Shown here piece after piece: positions 41,611 through 50,417 of a stretch of DNA of 64,000 bases. The number at the start of each line of letters is the position of its first letter. Within the stretch, counting starts at the first letter, position 1. Both the position numbers and the translations under genes were made by a program. Source of the DNA: Flavobacteriaceae bacterium (GTDB taxonomy: Bacteria > Bacteroidota > Bacteroidia > Flavobacteriales > Flavobacteriaceae); NCBI GenBank assembly GCA_028279515.1, contig JANQNQ010000002.1, positions 62,001 to 126,000 on the forward strand, read 5' to 3'. Under the pieces are notes generated by a model. That model was not told the origin of the DNA. It saw only the letters and a program-made list of their open reading frames with translations, and did not search any database.

Positions 41611-42036
41611 ATGGCAGAAGAAAAGGATAAAAAACCAGACAACATCGTCTACAACACAGAGACCGAGCAGTACAACGCCAACATCCTTCCCTACGGAAGC
41701 AATGTGGGCGCTCCCGCTATTCAGGTCGAAGATGTTACCGCCTGGAAAAGCTATCATGCCAATAAAGCCAACCATCATTTTAAATCGCGATTTGACGAGC
41801 TTAAAAAAGCGTACAAAGAACTTTTGGAAGAGGTCAACTGCAACGATATCATCTTTAACGCACGGTATAACTTTGAGCCTATCATTGGTCAAGTTTATCA
41901 CCTGTATCAAGGCGAAGACCATGTTTTTCTGTCGATGATCAAACCTCATGAATGTACGTTTGAACACATTGGGTCATTTCGTTTGAGTGCCAGTAACGTT
42001 TGGGAACGCGTTCCTTCGCAATCAAAAACGCAATAA
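41611..42036 (+). CDS. DUF2452 protein
   Basis: A 141-residue soluble protein with family features YNTETEQYNANILPYGSNVGAPAI and GQVYHLYQGEDHVFLSMI. It begins five bases after the TIGR03643 stop, ending the TetR-UbiB-Lacal_2735-cryptochrome-TIGR03643-DUF2452 array. Function is unknown. Confidence 0.88.
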   Translation: MAEEKDKKPDNIVYNTETEQYNANILPYGSNVGAPAIQVEDVTAWKSYHANKANHHFKSRFDELKKAYKELLEEVNCNDIIFNARYNFEPIIGQVYHLYQGEDHVFLSMIKPHECTFEHIGSFRLSASNVWERVPSQSKTQ

Positions 42037-42087
42037 AGTGGCGCTTCAAATTTTCCTATCTTTATAGAAACCAACACTGTATTCATC

Positions 42088-42516
42088 ATGTCCGAAAACA
42101 AGACCAGACCCACCAAAGGATCGGTCGAGGCTTTCATTGAAAGTGTCGACGATGAGACCAAAAAAGCTGATAGCTATGTCTTGTTAGAATTGATGAAAAA
42201 GATCACTGGTCATGACCCTGTGCTTTGGGGAAATAGCTTAATCGGTTTTGGTAATGTTCGCTACAAATACAAAAGCGGACGTGAAGGCGATTGGTTTCTC
42301 GTTGGTTTTTCTCCACGAAAACAAAGCTTAACACTTTATATCATGCCTGGGTTCACCCAGTATCAATCCTTGCTAGACAAACTTGGGAAGCACAAAACTG
42401 GAAAAGGTTGCTTGTACGTTAAGCGTCTTTCTGACATCGACATGAACGTCCTAACCGAAATCGTGACGCTTTCGGCAGAAAAAACAAAAACGCTCTGGAA
42501 CAATGAATCAGAATAG
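42088..42516 (+). CDS. DUF1801 protein
   Basis: A 142-residue protein of the DUF1801 (YdhG-like) family: TKPTKGSVEAFIESVDDETKKADSYVLLELMKKITGHDP (abbreviated: GSVEAFIESVDD) and GFGNVRYKYKSGREGDWFLVGFSPRKQSLTLYIM. Members are small alpha/beta cytoplasmic proteins often found beside VOC or stress genes. Function unknown. The VOC gene follows 18 bases later. Confidence 0.85.
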   Translation: MSENKTRPTKGSVEAFIESVDDETKKADSYVLLELMKKITGHDPVLWGNSLIGFGNVRYKYKSGREGDWFLVGFSPRKQSLTLYIMPGFTQYQSLLDKLGKHKTGKGCLYVKRLSDIDMNVLTEIVTLSAEKTKTLWNNESE

Positions 42517-42534
42517 TGACCGCTAAGTGTTAAA

Positions 42535-42945
42535 ATGAACCACATGATAACAGAGATCGCTCCCAATTGGATTGTTGAAAATGTTGCCCAGACTGTTACA
42601 TTTTATACCAAAAAGCTGGGTTTTCAAATAGAATGGATGCACGAAAAGGATCCACGGTTTGCCATCGTAAGTCGTGACAAGATCACCTTGATGTTTCGTC
42701 AACTGCAAGAGACCGGACATACCCGCCCCAACCGTATTTCCTACATAAAAGCAGGATGGCATACCGACGCAGCAGAAGCTTGGGACGCCTATATCTGGGT
42801 GAATGATGTCGAAAGCCTTTACAAAGAAATTGTATCGAAAAAGATCTCTGTCATTAAACCCATACAGGACACCGAATACGGCAATCGTGACTTTGAGATT
42901 GAAGACAACAACGGCTACATTCTTTGCTTTGGCCAACGTCTGTAA
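42535..42945 (+). CDS. VOC-family protein
   Basis: A 136-residue glyoxalase/bleomycin-resistance fold protein (ITEIAPNWIVENVAQTVTFYTKKLGFQIEW, ending FEIEDNNGYILCFGQRL with the usual metal-site Glu position). An internal Met at 42544 is an alternative start. Substrate unknown. It lies 18 bases after the DUF1801 gene on the same strand. Confidence 0.82.
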   Translation: MNHMITEIAPNWIVENVAQTVTFYTKKLGFQIEWMHEKDPRFAIVSRDKITLMFRQLQETGHTRPNRISYIKAGWHTDAAEAWDAYIWVNDVESLYKEIVSKKISVIKPIQDTEYGNRDFEIEDNNGYILCFGQRL

Positions 42946-43000
42946 ACAACTTCTTTTTTAGTACCTTAGAGCTATCATTAACCTATCAAATTTTTGAAAA

Positions 43001-44437
43001 ATGAGATCAAACCATCTTCTATGGGTCTTTTTGTTGGTTTTCTGCGGAAGCCTTTCTGCACAAAAGAAAATGAGCAAAAACAAAAAGGCCATTATCGAAT
43101 CGGTTGAAAAGCACAAAGCCCAGCTCATCAAAATGAGTGACGAAATTTGGGCACTGGCCGAAGAAGCCTTTGAAGAAACAAAGTCATCCGAAATATTAGC
43201 CAGTTATGCCGAAAAGAACGGGTTTAAAGTGCAACGCGATGTTGCTGGTATGCCAACAGCCTTTGTGGCCACCTACGGCACTGGAAAACCTGTAATCAGC
43301 GTATTGGGAGAATTTGATGCACTGCCAGGCATCTCACAGAAGGCACAGCCTACCAAGACTCCACTGCAAGAAGGAGCAAACGGTCATGGATGTGGGCATA
43401 ACCTGTTTGGTGCCGGAAGTCTTGGTGCGGCCATCGCCGTTAAAGAATTGATCGAACAAGGAAAAATCAAAGGAACCGTAAAATTTTTAGGTACACCTGC
43501 TGAAGAAAAGTTCTTCGGAAAAATATGGATGGTTCGCGACGGACTTTGGGACGATGTTGACGTCAATCTGAGCTGGCATCCTTCGGCCAGTACAAAAGCT
43601 GATGTGCAAAGCTCACTGGCATTGATCGATTTTAAGGTAGAATTCTTCGGACAAGCAGCACATGCTTCTGCTGACCCATGGAATGGGCGAAGCGCCTCGG
43701 ATGCATTAGAACTCTACACTACCGGAATTAACTACTACCGCGAACATGTAAAGCCTACGGTTCGTATTCACTATCACATTCAGGATGGCGGACAAGTAGT
43801 AAACGTGGTCCCTGACTATTCACGACTTTGGGTACGCGTACGTGATACCAAGCGAGAAGGAATGATTCCTGTATACGAACGTGTAAAGAAAATGGCTGAA
43901 GGCGCTGCCATCATGGCCAATGTCGACTACAAGATCTCTTTGATCTCAGGAATTTATGAAGTACTGGTGAATCGAAGTGGTGGAGAAATCATGCAGAAGA
44001 ATCTCGAAATGTTAGGAGAAATCACATATACCTCAGATGAGACTGCCTTCGGAAAGAAAATACAAGAAGTGACTGGAAAACCTCAAGTTGGTATGGATAG
44101 TAAAATCAATCCGCTGGAAAAAACAAAAGAACACCCAGGAGGTGGATCTACAGATGTGGGTGATGTAAGCTGGAATGTAGCCAATATCAACCTAGGCGTG
44201 ACTACCGCACCTAAAGATACGCCGTGGCACTCATGGGCGGTCGTTGCTTGCGGCGGTATGTCGATTGGTCACAAAGGAATGGCCTATGCATCAAAAGCCA
44301 TGGGCATGACCATGCTAGATCTATTTGAAAATCCAAAGCTGGTACAGAAAGTAAAAGACGAATACAAAAAACGAAAAGGTGATACCAAATACGAACCTAT
44401 GATTCCTGATGGTCCACCTCCCATTTCTGGAAACTAA
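43001..44437 (+). CDS. Exported M20-family amidohydrolase (AbgB-like)
   Basis: A 478-residue protein with a signal peptide (MRSNHLLWVFLLVFCGSLSAQ). The di-metal site motifs are GEFDALPG, HGCGHNLFGAGS and WHPSAS, typical of the p-aminobenzoyl-glutamate hydrolase B/M20 dipeptidase-like group. The lid domain contains FKVEFFGQAAHASADPW. It cleaves amide bonds of N-acyl amino acids or pABA-glutamate-like substrates, here in the periplasm. Its stop overlaps the next gene's start by one base. Confidence 0.88.
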   Translation: MRSNHLLWVFLLVFCGSLSAQKKMSKNKKAIIESVEKHKAQLIKMSDEIWALAEEAFEETKSSEILASYAEKNGFKVQRDVAGMPTAFVATYGTGKPVISVLGEFDALPGISQKAQPTKTPLQEGANGHGCGHNLFGAGSLGAAIAVKELIEQGKIKGTVKFLGTPAEEKFFGKIWMVRDGLWDDVDVNLSWHPSASTKADVQSSLALIDFKVEFFGQAAHASADPWNGRSASDALELYTTGINYYREHVKPTVRIHYHIQDGGQVVNVVPDYSRLWVRVRDTKREGMIPVYERVKKMAEGAAIMANVDYKISLISGIYEVLVNRSGGEIMQKNLEMLGEITYTSDETAFGKKIQEVTGKPQVGMDSKINPLEKTKEHPGGGSTDVGDVSWNVANINLGVTTAPKDTPWHSWAVVACGGMSIGHKGMAYASKAMGMTMLDLFENPKLVQKVKDEYKKRKGDTKYEPMIPDGPPPISGN

Positions 44438-44853
44438 TGACTGCTGATTTTCACATTGAAGAAAAACCGCTTTCGGTTCTAAAATATCAAAGCCTTCGAA
44501 AAACTACGGGTTGGGATATGTTAGACGATGCAGTCGTTAAAAACGCATTAGAAAAAGATCTTTATTCGGTCGCTGTCATAGATGGCGACCGTTATATTGG
44601 CATGGCCCGTGTAGTTGGCGATGGCGGTATGTATTTCTACATTCAAGATGTCATTGTTCATCCTGACTTGCAAGGCAAAGGTATCGGAACACTCCTTATG
44701 GCCTATGTTGAACGCTATATAGAAAGTCATGCACCGCACAACGCTTTCGTTGCACTAATGGCTGCCAAGGGTGTGGCTGAATTCTACAAAAAGTATGGGT
44801 ATGCCGAACGTCCAGAAAACAAACCTGGCATGTATAAGATCATGAAAAAGTGA
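44437..44853 (+). CDS. GNAT-family N-acetyltransferase
   Basis: A 138-residue acetyltransferase with YIQDVIVHPDLQGKGIGTLLMAYVERYI (the Q-G-K-G-I-G loop) and the final FYKKYGYAERPENKPGMYKI. The start overlaps the M20 hydrolase stop (TAATG), so translation is coupled. Possibly it modifies the amine released by that enzyme, but the substrate is unknown. Confidence 0.85.
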   Translation: MTADFHIEEKPLSVLKYQSLRKTTGWDMLDDAVVKNALEKDLYSVAVIDGDRYIGMARVVGDGGMYFYIQDVIVHPDLQGKGIGTLLMAYVERYIESHAPHNAFVALMAAKGVAEFYKKYGYAERPENKPGMYKIMKK

Positions 44854-44862
44854 TGGTGAACC

Positions 44863-45447
44863 CTAGTTCTTCTTTACGAACTTGGTGAGAATAACGATAC
44901 GCTGACCGCTAACGCGACCTTCGATATGTTCGGGATTGTCATGTACCAAAGTGATGTTACGAACCGCTGTACCACGTTTGGCGGTAAAATTAGCACCTTT
45001 TACATCAAGATCCTTAATCAATACAACCGTATCTCCGGCTTGTAGCACGACGCCATTGCTATCTTTGTGCAAACTGTCTTCATCGACCTCAACTCCGTCT
45101 CCGTCAGCTTTCGCCCATGCTAATGTTTCGTCATCCAGATACATCATATCCAATAGATCTGATGGCCATCCTTCACCTTTTAGGCGGTGTAGCATTCTAA
45201 ACGCCATTACCTGCGCAGCCTGAACTGGACTCCACATGCTATCGTTAAGACAACGCCAATGATTCGCATCTACTGTCTCTGGGTTTTCTATTTGTCTGAG
45301 GCAATTTTGACAGATTAGCAGGGTTGCATCAAGACCGCTTCCTGGAGATGATGGAACTTCGTACGCAACCAATTGTTCATCAGAAGTACATAGTTCGCAT
45401 TTGCTATCACTCCGCTTGTATAGTTCTTTCTCTAAATTCATAGACAT
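44863..45447 (-). CDS. PhnA-domain protein
   Basis: A 194-residue protein. An N-terminal zinc-ribbon with CELC and C-x2-C in ICQNCLRQ occupies residues 15-50. The C-terminal PhnA/YjdM-like SH3 fold includes DSNGVVLQAGDTVVLIKDLDVKGANFTAKRGTAV (key: GDTVVLIKDL). Though named for phosphonate genes, members are general cytoplasmic proteins with no proven catalysis. The gene converges with the GNAT gene, stops nine bases apart. Confidence 0.85.
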   Translation of the reverse strand: MSMNLEKELYKRSDSKCELCTSDEQLVAYEVPSSPGSGLDATLLICQNCLRQIENPETVDANHWRCLNDSMWSPVQAAQVMAFRMLHRLKGEGWPSDLLDMMYLDDETLAWAKADGDGVEVDEDSLHKDSNGVVLQAGDTVVLIKDLDVKGANFTAKRGTAVRNITLVHDNPEHIEGRVSGQRIVILTKFVKKN

Positions 45448-45510
45448 GTAGTATGACGTCTCAATAGAAATGACGTACCATTAATGCAGCTGTACACCTT
45501 CCTCTTAAAA

Positions 45511-46818
45511 TCAAACACGCACGATCCTGGCACCGATAGCTCTGAGGCGTTCGTCAATGTTCTCATAACCGCGATCGATCTGTTCGATGTTGTGAATGGT
45601 TGACGTTCCTTTAGCTGATAGTGCCGCGATCAATAGTGAAATCCCTGCTCTAATGTCAGGGGATACCATGGTGGTTGCTTTGAGTTGTGATTTGAAATCG
45701 TGACCGATGACCGTTGCTCTGTGCGGATCACACAAGATAATCTTCGCGCCCATATCGATCAATTTATCGACAAAGAACAAGCGACTTTCGAACATCTTTT
45801 GGTGTACCAACACGCTTCCTCTTGCTTGCGTACATACAACAAGTACGATACTCAAAAGGTCTGGTGTAAAGCCAGGCCATGGCGCATCGGCTACGGTCAA
45901 TATAGATCCGTCAATGTAGTTTTGTATTTCGTACCCGTCTTTATGTGCAGGAATGTAAATATCATCTCCTTTGCGCTCAACGGTGATTCCAAGTTTTTGG
46001 AACACATCTGGGATTTGCCCTAGGTCGTCCCAGCTTACATTCTTGATGGTAAGCTCACTTTTGGTCATTGCGGCGAGTCCGATCCACGAACCAATCTCGA
46101 TCATGTCTGGAAGCATACGGTGGTCAGTCCCTCCAAGGGAATCGACTCCTTCAATGGTGAGCAGATTTGATCCCACGCCGCTGATCTTGGCGCCCATTCG
46201 GTTTAGCATTTTACAAAGCTGCTGCAAATAAGGCTCACAAGCTGCGTTATAGATGGTTGTGGTTCCTTCGGCTAAGACGGCTGCCATAACGATATTCGCG
46301 GTTCCTGTAACGGACGCTTCATCGAGAAGCATATAGGTGCCTTTGAGCTTATCGGCTTCCACCCCATAAAAATAATCTTCTCTATTGTATCGAAACTTGG
46401 CTCCCAAACGAATAAAGCCTTCGAAGTGTGTATCTAGCCTACGTCTCCCAATCTTGTCTCCTCCTGGCTTCGGAATGTATCCGCGTCCAAAGCGAGCCAA
46501 TAACGGCCCAACGATCATGATGGATCCTCGAAGCCCTCTTCCATCCTGTTTGAATTGCTCGGATTCTAAGTATTTAAGGTTGATATCGTCAGCTTGAAAA
46601 GTATAAGACCCTTTTCCGTTCTTTTGAATCTTCACACCTAGATTACCTAGAAGGTCGATCAGCTTGTTGACGTCTACAATGTCAGGGATGTTAGTGATAG
46701 TAACTCTTTCGGGGGTCAGTAGTACGGCACAAAGAATCTGAAGGGCTTCGTTCTTTGCTCCTTGTGGTGTGATGGCTCCTTTTAGTTGGTAGCCTCCTTC
46801 AATTTTAAACGTTCCCAT
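45511..46818 (-). CDS. murA: UDP-N-acetylglucosamine 1-carboxyvinyltransferase
   Basis: A 435-residue MurA. The protein shows the inverse alpha/beta barrel repeats: GAKNEALQILCAVLLTPERVTI with the substrate Lys-Asn at residues 21-22, RRPGGCxI-like PKPGGDKIGRRRLDTHFEGF, and PWPGFTPDL. In canonical MurA the PEP-attacking Cys sits in a GxxxRxxxGCA-like loop; here that loop (near RLDTHFE, residue about 122) lacks an obvious Cys and probably carries Asp, giving fosfomycin insensitivity if confirmed. It makes the first committed precursor of peptidoglycan. DUF4290 and DUF493 genes lie upstream in the same direction. Confidence 0.92.
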   Translation of the reverse strand: MGTFKIEGGYQLKGAITPQGAKNEALQILCAVLLTPERVTITNIPDIVDVNKLIDLLGNLGVKIQKNGKGSYTFQADDINLKYLESEQFKQDGRGLRGSIMIVGPLLARFGRGYIPKPGGDKIGRRRLDTHFEGFIRLGAKFRYNREDYFYGVEADKLKGTYMLLDEASVTGTANIVMAAVLAEGTTTIYNAACEPYLQQLCKMLNRMGAKISGVGSNLLTIEGVDSLGGTDHRMLPDMIEIGSWIGLAAMTKSELTIKNVSWDDLGQIPDVFQKLGITVERKGDDIYIPAHKDGYEIQNYIDGSILTVADAPWPGFTPDLLSIVLVVCTQARGSVLVHQKMFESRLFFVDKLIDMGAKIILCDPHRATVIGHDFKSQLKATTMVSPDIRAGISLLIAALSAKGTSTIHNIEQIDRGYENIDERLRAIGARIVRV

Positions 46819-46835
46819 AGGGTATAACAGGGTTT

Positions 46836-47531
46836 TTAGTAACGCTTCTTATTTCGATTTCTCTGGTTCTTTTGGCCTTGGTTTTTCTGGCTCTTTTTCT
46901 TCTGACGCATCAAGCTAGAAGATTCTGAAAGTTCTTCGGCGCTATTTATCAAGTTGATCCTACCATCAGAAAGTTCAAAAAGATGGTCAAAGATCACAGC
47001 ATCTTCCACAGTGTCTTTGTTCCAATTTAAAAAACACTTTTTCATGTGATTGGCTATGGTATATACCAACGCCTCCTTCATTTCACCATCATCCCAGCTA
47101 TTGGCAACATCGATCATACGTTTGATGTTGTTTCCGTAGAATCTGTATTTGGGGTGATTTTGAGGATATTCTAGCGGCTCTGGACGCTCTTCTAACAATT
47201 CCTTGGAAGGTTTCTCGAACGGAGAATCGACATCCAGTTTAAAGTCAGACATGATAAACAACTGGTCCCACAGCTTGTGCTGAAAATCAGGCACGTCTCT
47301 TAAGTGCGGATTTAAATTTCCCATCACGCCGATGATGGCTTTTGCCATTTTATTGCGCTCTTCTTTGTTCTCAATGGCCGTAACCTGATTCACCATTTTT
47401 TGAATATGTCTTCCATATTCAGGAATGATCAATTTGATACGTTCTGTATTGTATTCTATGTTGTCTATCAAAATAGATGGTTTATTAATAAATATGAAGT
47501 GTTCGGTCTTGGAGTGAAGTTCACTTTGCAC
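46836..47531 (-). CDS. DUF4290 protein
   Basis: A 231-residue soluble helical protein (LIIPEYGRHIQKMVNQVTAIENKEERNKMAKAII as the family core), with a Lys/Asn/Gln-rich basic tail (RQKKKSQKNQGQKNQRNRNKKRY, truncated here in description). The family is confined to Bacteroidota and nearly always lies next to murA. It starts 17 bases upstream of murA in coding order. Function unknown. Confidence 0.88.
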   Translation of the reverse strand: MQSELHSKTEHFIFINKPSILIDNIEYNTERIKLIIPEYGRHIQKMVNQVTAIENKEERNKMAKAIIGVMGNLNPHLRDVPDFQHKLWDQLFIMSDFKLDVDSPFEKPSKELLEERPEPLEYPQNHPKYRFYGNNIKRMIDVANSWDDGEMKEALVYTIANHMKKCFLNWNKDTVEDAVIFDHLFELSDGRINLINSAEELSESSSLMRQKKKSQKNQGQKNQRNRNKKRY

Positions 47532-47571
47532 CGCAAAATACTAAAAAAAAATTACCTAGGTTACTTTTCTC

Positions 47572-47862
47572 TTATAAAGAAATAACGCCTTCAACCTCAG
47601 CTGCCTGGTGGTACTTTTCGATAACCGCATCGGGGTTTTTCATGGTCACGGTAATCGAAAGACTGGTATAGTTACCGTTAGAAGACTTTTTTGTCTCTAT
47701 GACAGCGCCCATATTGTCAAAAATGTTTTCGATCTTCTTTACCTTGTCTTCTTGGGTTGGGACGATAAATTTGTATAAATATTTGGCTGGCCAAAGGGTA
47801 CTGTTAGCCAACTCTTCTTTTAGTCTCTGATAAAAGGCTTCTTTGTCTTTTTTGTCGCTCAT
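47572..47862 (-). CDS. DUF493 (YbeD-like) protein
   Basis: I chose the ATG at 47862 (96 residues) rather than twelve codons upstream. The ferredoxin-like fold family is recognised by FKFIVP-like YKFIVPTQEDKVKKIENIF and TKKSSNGNYTSLSITVTM. DUF493 proteins are small regulators; E. coli YbeD lies near lipoate genes. Here it is the first gene of a DUF493-DUF4290-murA cluster and is divergent from the NTPase gene. Confidence 0.85.
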   Translation of the reverse strand: MSDKKDKEAFYQRLKEELANSTLWPAKYLYKFIVPTQEDKVKKIENIFDNMGAVIETKKSSNGNYTSLSITVTMKNPDAVIEKYHQAAEVEGVISL

Positions 47863-47961
47863 TTTTCTGCTACTCAATTGTCTATTCACGAAGGGCAAAG
47901 ATACAGCTAAAGATTCAATTTTTTAATTCAATTACAAATTCATTATTTTGCCAACAAATCT

Positions 47962-48507
47962 ATGGAAGTGAAAGCCAAAAGTATTGTCATTACTGGTGGA
48001 CCTGGTACCGGGAAAACCTCTATCATAAATAAACTTCAGTCTCAAGGATATCCCTGCTTACTCGAAATATCAAGACAGGTTACTCTAGAGGCCCGAAAAA
48101 AGGGCATCGAACAGCTCTTTTTGACCGAGCCACTCTTATTCAGTGAAATGCTTCTTGATGGAAGAAAAAAGCAACATGCCGAAGCTACTGAAAGTAGCGA
48201 CGAGCTTATTTTCTTAGACCGTGGTATTCCTGACATTGTTGCCTATATGGACTTCATTGGCTCAGAATATCCGCAGCCATTTATCGATGCTTGCAACGAC
48301 CATCGTTACGACTTGGTCTTTATTCTTCCGCCTTGGGAGGCTATTTACAAAAGTGATAACGAACGTTATGAAAGTTTTGATGAAGCTCTAAGAATCCACG
48401 ACAACCTTTTGAACACCTACAAAAGATACCGATACAATGTGCTGGAAGTACCTTTTGGGCCTGTAGTGGATCGTTGTAATTTCATCCTGAATGAAATCAA
48501 ATATTAA
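47962..48507 (+). CDS. P-loop ATPase/kinase-like protein
   Basis: A 181-residue AAA-type NTPase with Walker A GGPGTGKTSIIN (residues 12-23) and a Walker B-like LIFLDRGIPDIVAYMDFIG. The FLDRG-D motif resembles deoxynucleoside or NadR-like kinases. A C-terminal lid with RYESFDEALRIHDNLLNTYKRYRY follows. Substrate unknown. Its stop overlaps recQ's start (TAATG), and fmt follows recQ with ATGA overlap, so the three are coupled. Confidence 0.82.
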   Translation: MEVKAKSIVITGGPGTGKTSIINKLQSQGYPCLLEISRQVTLEARKKGIEQLFLTEPLLFSEMLLDGRKKQHAEATESSDELIFLDRGIPDIVAYMDFIGSEYPQPFIDACNDHRYDLVFILPPWEAIYKSDNERYESFDEALRIHDNLLNTYKRYRYNVLEVPFGPVVDRCNFILNEIKY

Positions 48508-50417
48508 TGAATCAAAACAGTCCGATATCGCTACTAAAAGAATACTGGGGACATACTTCTTTTAGGGAACCTCAGGAAGCGGTCATCGAAGCTGTTTTAG
48601 CTGATCAGGATTGTTTTGTGCTTATGCCAACTGGTGGAGGCAAATCGTTGTGTTATCAGATTCCTGCCCTTATTCGACCCGGTATTTGTATTGTAATCGC
48701 ACCACTGGTGGCGCTTATGAAAGATCAGGTACAAAATTTGAATCAACGCGGTATCAAAGCCATGGCCTTGACCAGTGGTATCAAGTATCAAGAATTAGAT
48801 GCGCTTCTTGACAATTGTATCTACGGAAGCTACAAGTTTCTATACCTTTCTCCCGAACGATTAAAGCAACCGATAGTACAGGAACGCATACGGCAAATGA
48901 ATGTAAATCTCATTGCTGTCGATGAAGCCCATTGTATCTCGCAATGGGGAAATGATTTTCGACCTGCCTACCAGCATATTAGTATTTTAAGGGAATTTCA
49001 TCCAGGCATCAACGTCATCGCATTGACAGCCTCGGCGACGCCAAGGGTTGTTGATGACGTCATCGACAATCTTGCTTTATCGAACGCTTCTGTTTTTAAA
49101 AAATCTTTTGCTCGTCCTAATATTTCCTATCAGGTCGTATCGACTCAGGACAAGTTGTTTCGTATGGTTGAGATCCTTCAGCGTAGTAGCGGAGCTTCAA
49201 TCGTTTACGTCAGAAACCGAAAAGCCACCGCTAGCATAAGCAAACACTTGAATGCACATGGTATAGAAAGTACTTTCTATCATGGTGGAATTCCTTCCGA
49301 AGAAAAAAATAAAAGACTCCAAGAATGGCTAACAGGCGCTGTGCGTTGTATGGTGGCCACCAATGCTTTTGGGATGGGAATCGACAAACCAGATGTACGC
49401 GTCGTAATACACGCCAGCCTTCCAGATTGCATTGAAAACTACTATCAGGAGGCGGGAAGGGCCGGAAGAGACGGAACCCCTTCTGAAGCGATCATCTTGA
49501 AAAACGATGCCGACGCCAAATTGGTGAAGGACCAATTTCTAAGTGTTCTGCCAGACGTGAGCTTTGTCAAGAAATGCTATAATAAACTTTGTAATTATTT
49601 TCAGGTTCCGTTTGGGGAGGGTGAACAGACTACTCATGAATTTCGGTTCGATCATTTTTGCAACACCTATGGATTTAACCCATTGGTCGCTTTTAACGCC
49701 TTACAAATATTGGACAGGGAGAGCATCATCAACTTGTCACAAAACTTTAGGCGACGTACTGAAGTTCAATTTTTGGTGAGCAATCATCACATTCTCACTT
49801 ATCTCGAACGAAATGAAGACATTCAACTCGCTGTAAGAACTTTGCTAAGAACCTATGGTGGCATCTTTGAACATGTGACCAAGGTTAACCTTCGTTTGCT
49901 TTCGACCAAAACATCGCTTCCTGAAAGGAAGATCTTATCTGTTTTAGAACGGTTGCATAGTGATGGAATCATTTCTCTTAAAACCATGAACACTGACGCC
50001 GAGGTCACCTTTCTGGTGCCAAGAGAAGACGATAGTACTATCAACCCCATTGCCAAACATATTGAACAACATCATAAGCTCAAGGAGGAGAAAGTGGCCT
50101 CAATGTTATCCTATGTAAACGATGACCAGCTTTGCAAAAGCATCTTTCTCTCTCGCTACTTTGGAGAAGCCGCCAATGACCCTTGCGGCATTTGCTCTGT
50201 TTGCAAACCCAAAGAGAAGAGCAACGTCAATATAACCATGGAAACCATCAGAGAACAGATTATCTTTGCACTTACTGAGAAAGAGATGGGCTCACGAGAA
50301 TTGGTACGGTTTGTGCAACAGGACGAAAAAAAGGTCTTTAAAGGCTTACAGCAATTGCTCGAAGAAGAGCGCATTATAATTACGAACTACAATAAATATC
50401 GATTACATAAAGAATGA
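48507..50417 (+). CDS. recQ: ATP-dependent DNA helicase RecQ
   Basis: A 636-residue SF2 helicase. Motif 0/I FREPQEAVIEAVLA and LMPTGGGKSLCYQIPAL, the DEAH box VDEAHCISQWGNDFRP, motif IV-VI including VATNAFGMGIDKPDVR and YYQEAGRAGRDG are visible. The RQC zinc Cys cluster is CGICSVC (with an earlier Cys, C-x-N-Y around CYNKLCNYF). The HRDC domain is not apparent; the protein ends shortly after a winged-helix-like region. It unwinds DNA 3'-5' in repair and recombination. Confidence 0.92.
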   Translation: MNQNSPISLLKEYWGHTSFREPQEAVIEAVLADQDCFVLMPTGGGKSLCYQIPALIRPGICIVIAPLVALMKDQVQNLNQRGIKAMALTSGIKYQELDALLDNCIYGSYKFLYLSPERLKQPIVQERIRQMNVNLIAVDEAHCISQWGNDFRPAYQHISILREFHPGINVIALTASATPRVVDDVIDNLALSNASVFKKSFARPNISYQVVSTQDKLFRMVEILQRSSGASIVYVRNRKATASISKHLNAHGIESTFYHGGIPSEEKNKRLQEWLTGAVRCMVATNAFGMGIDKPDVRVVIHASLPDCIENYYQEAGRAGRDGTPSEAIILKNDADAKLVKDQFLSVLPDVSFVKKCYNKLCNYFQVPFGEGEQTTHEFRFDHFCNTYGFNPLVAFNALQILDRESIINLSQNFRRRTEVQFLVSNHHILTYLERNEDIQLAVRTLLRTYGGIFEHVTKVNLRLLSTKTSLPERKILSVLERLHSDGIISLKTMNTDAEVTFLVPREDDSTINPIAKHIEQHHKLKEEKVASMLSYVNDDQLCKSIFLSRYFGEAANDPCGICSVCKPKEKSNVNITMETIREQIIFALTEKEMGSRELVRFVQQDEKKVFKGLQQLLEEERIIITNYNKYRLHKE

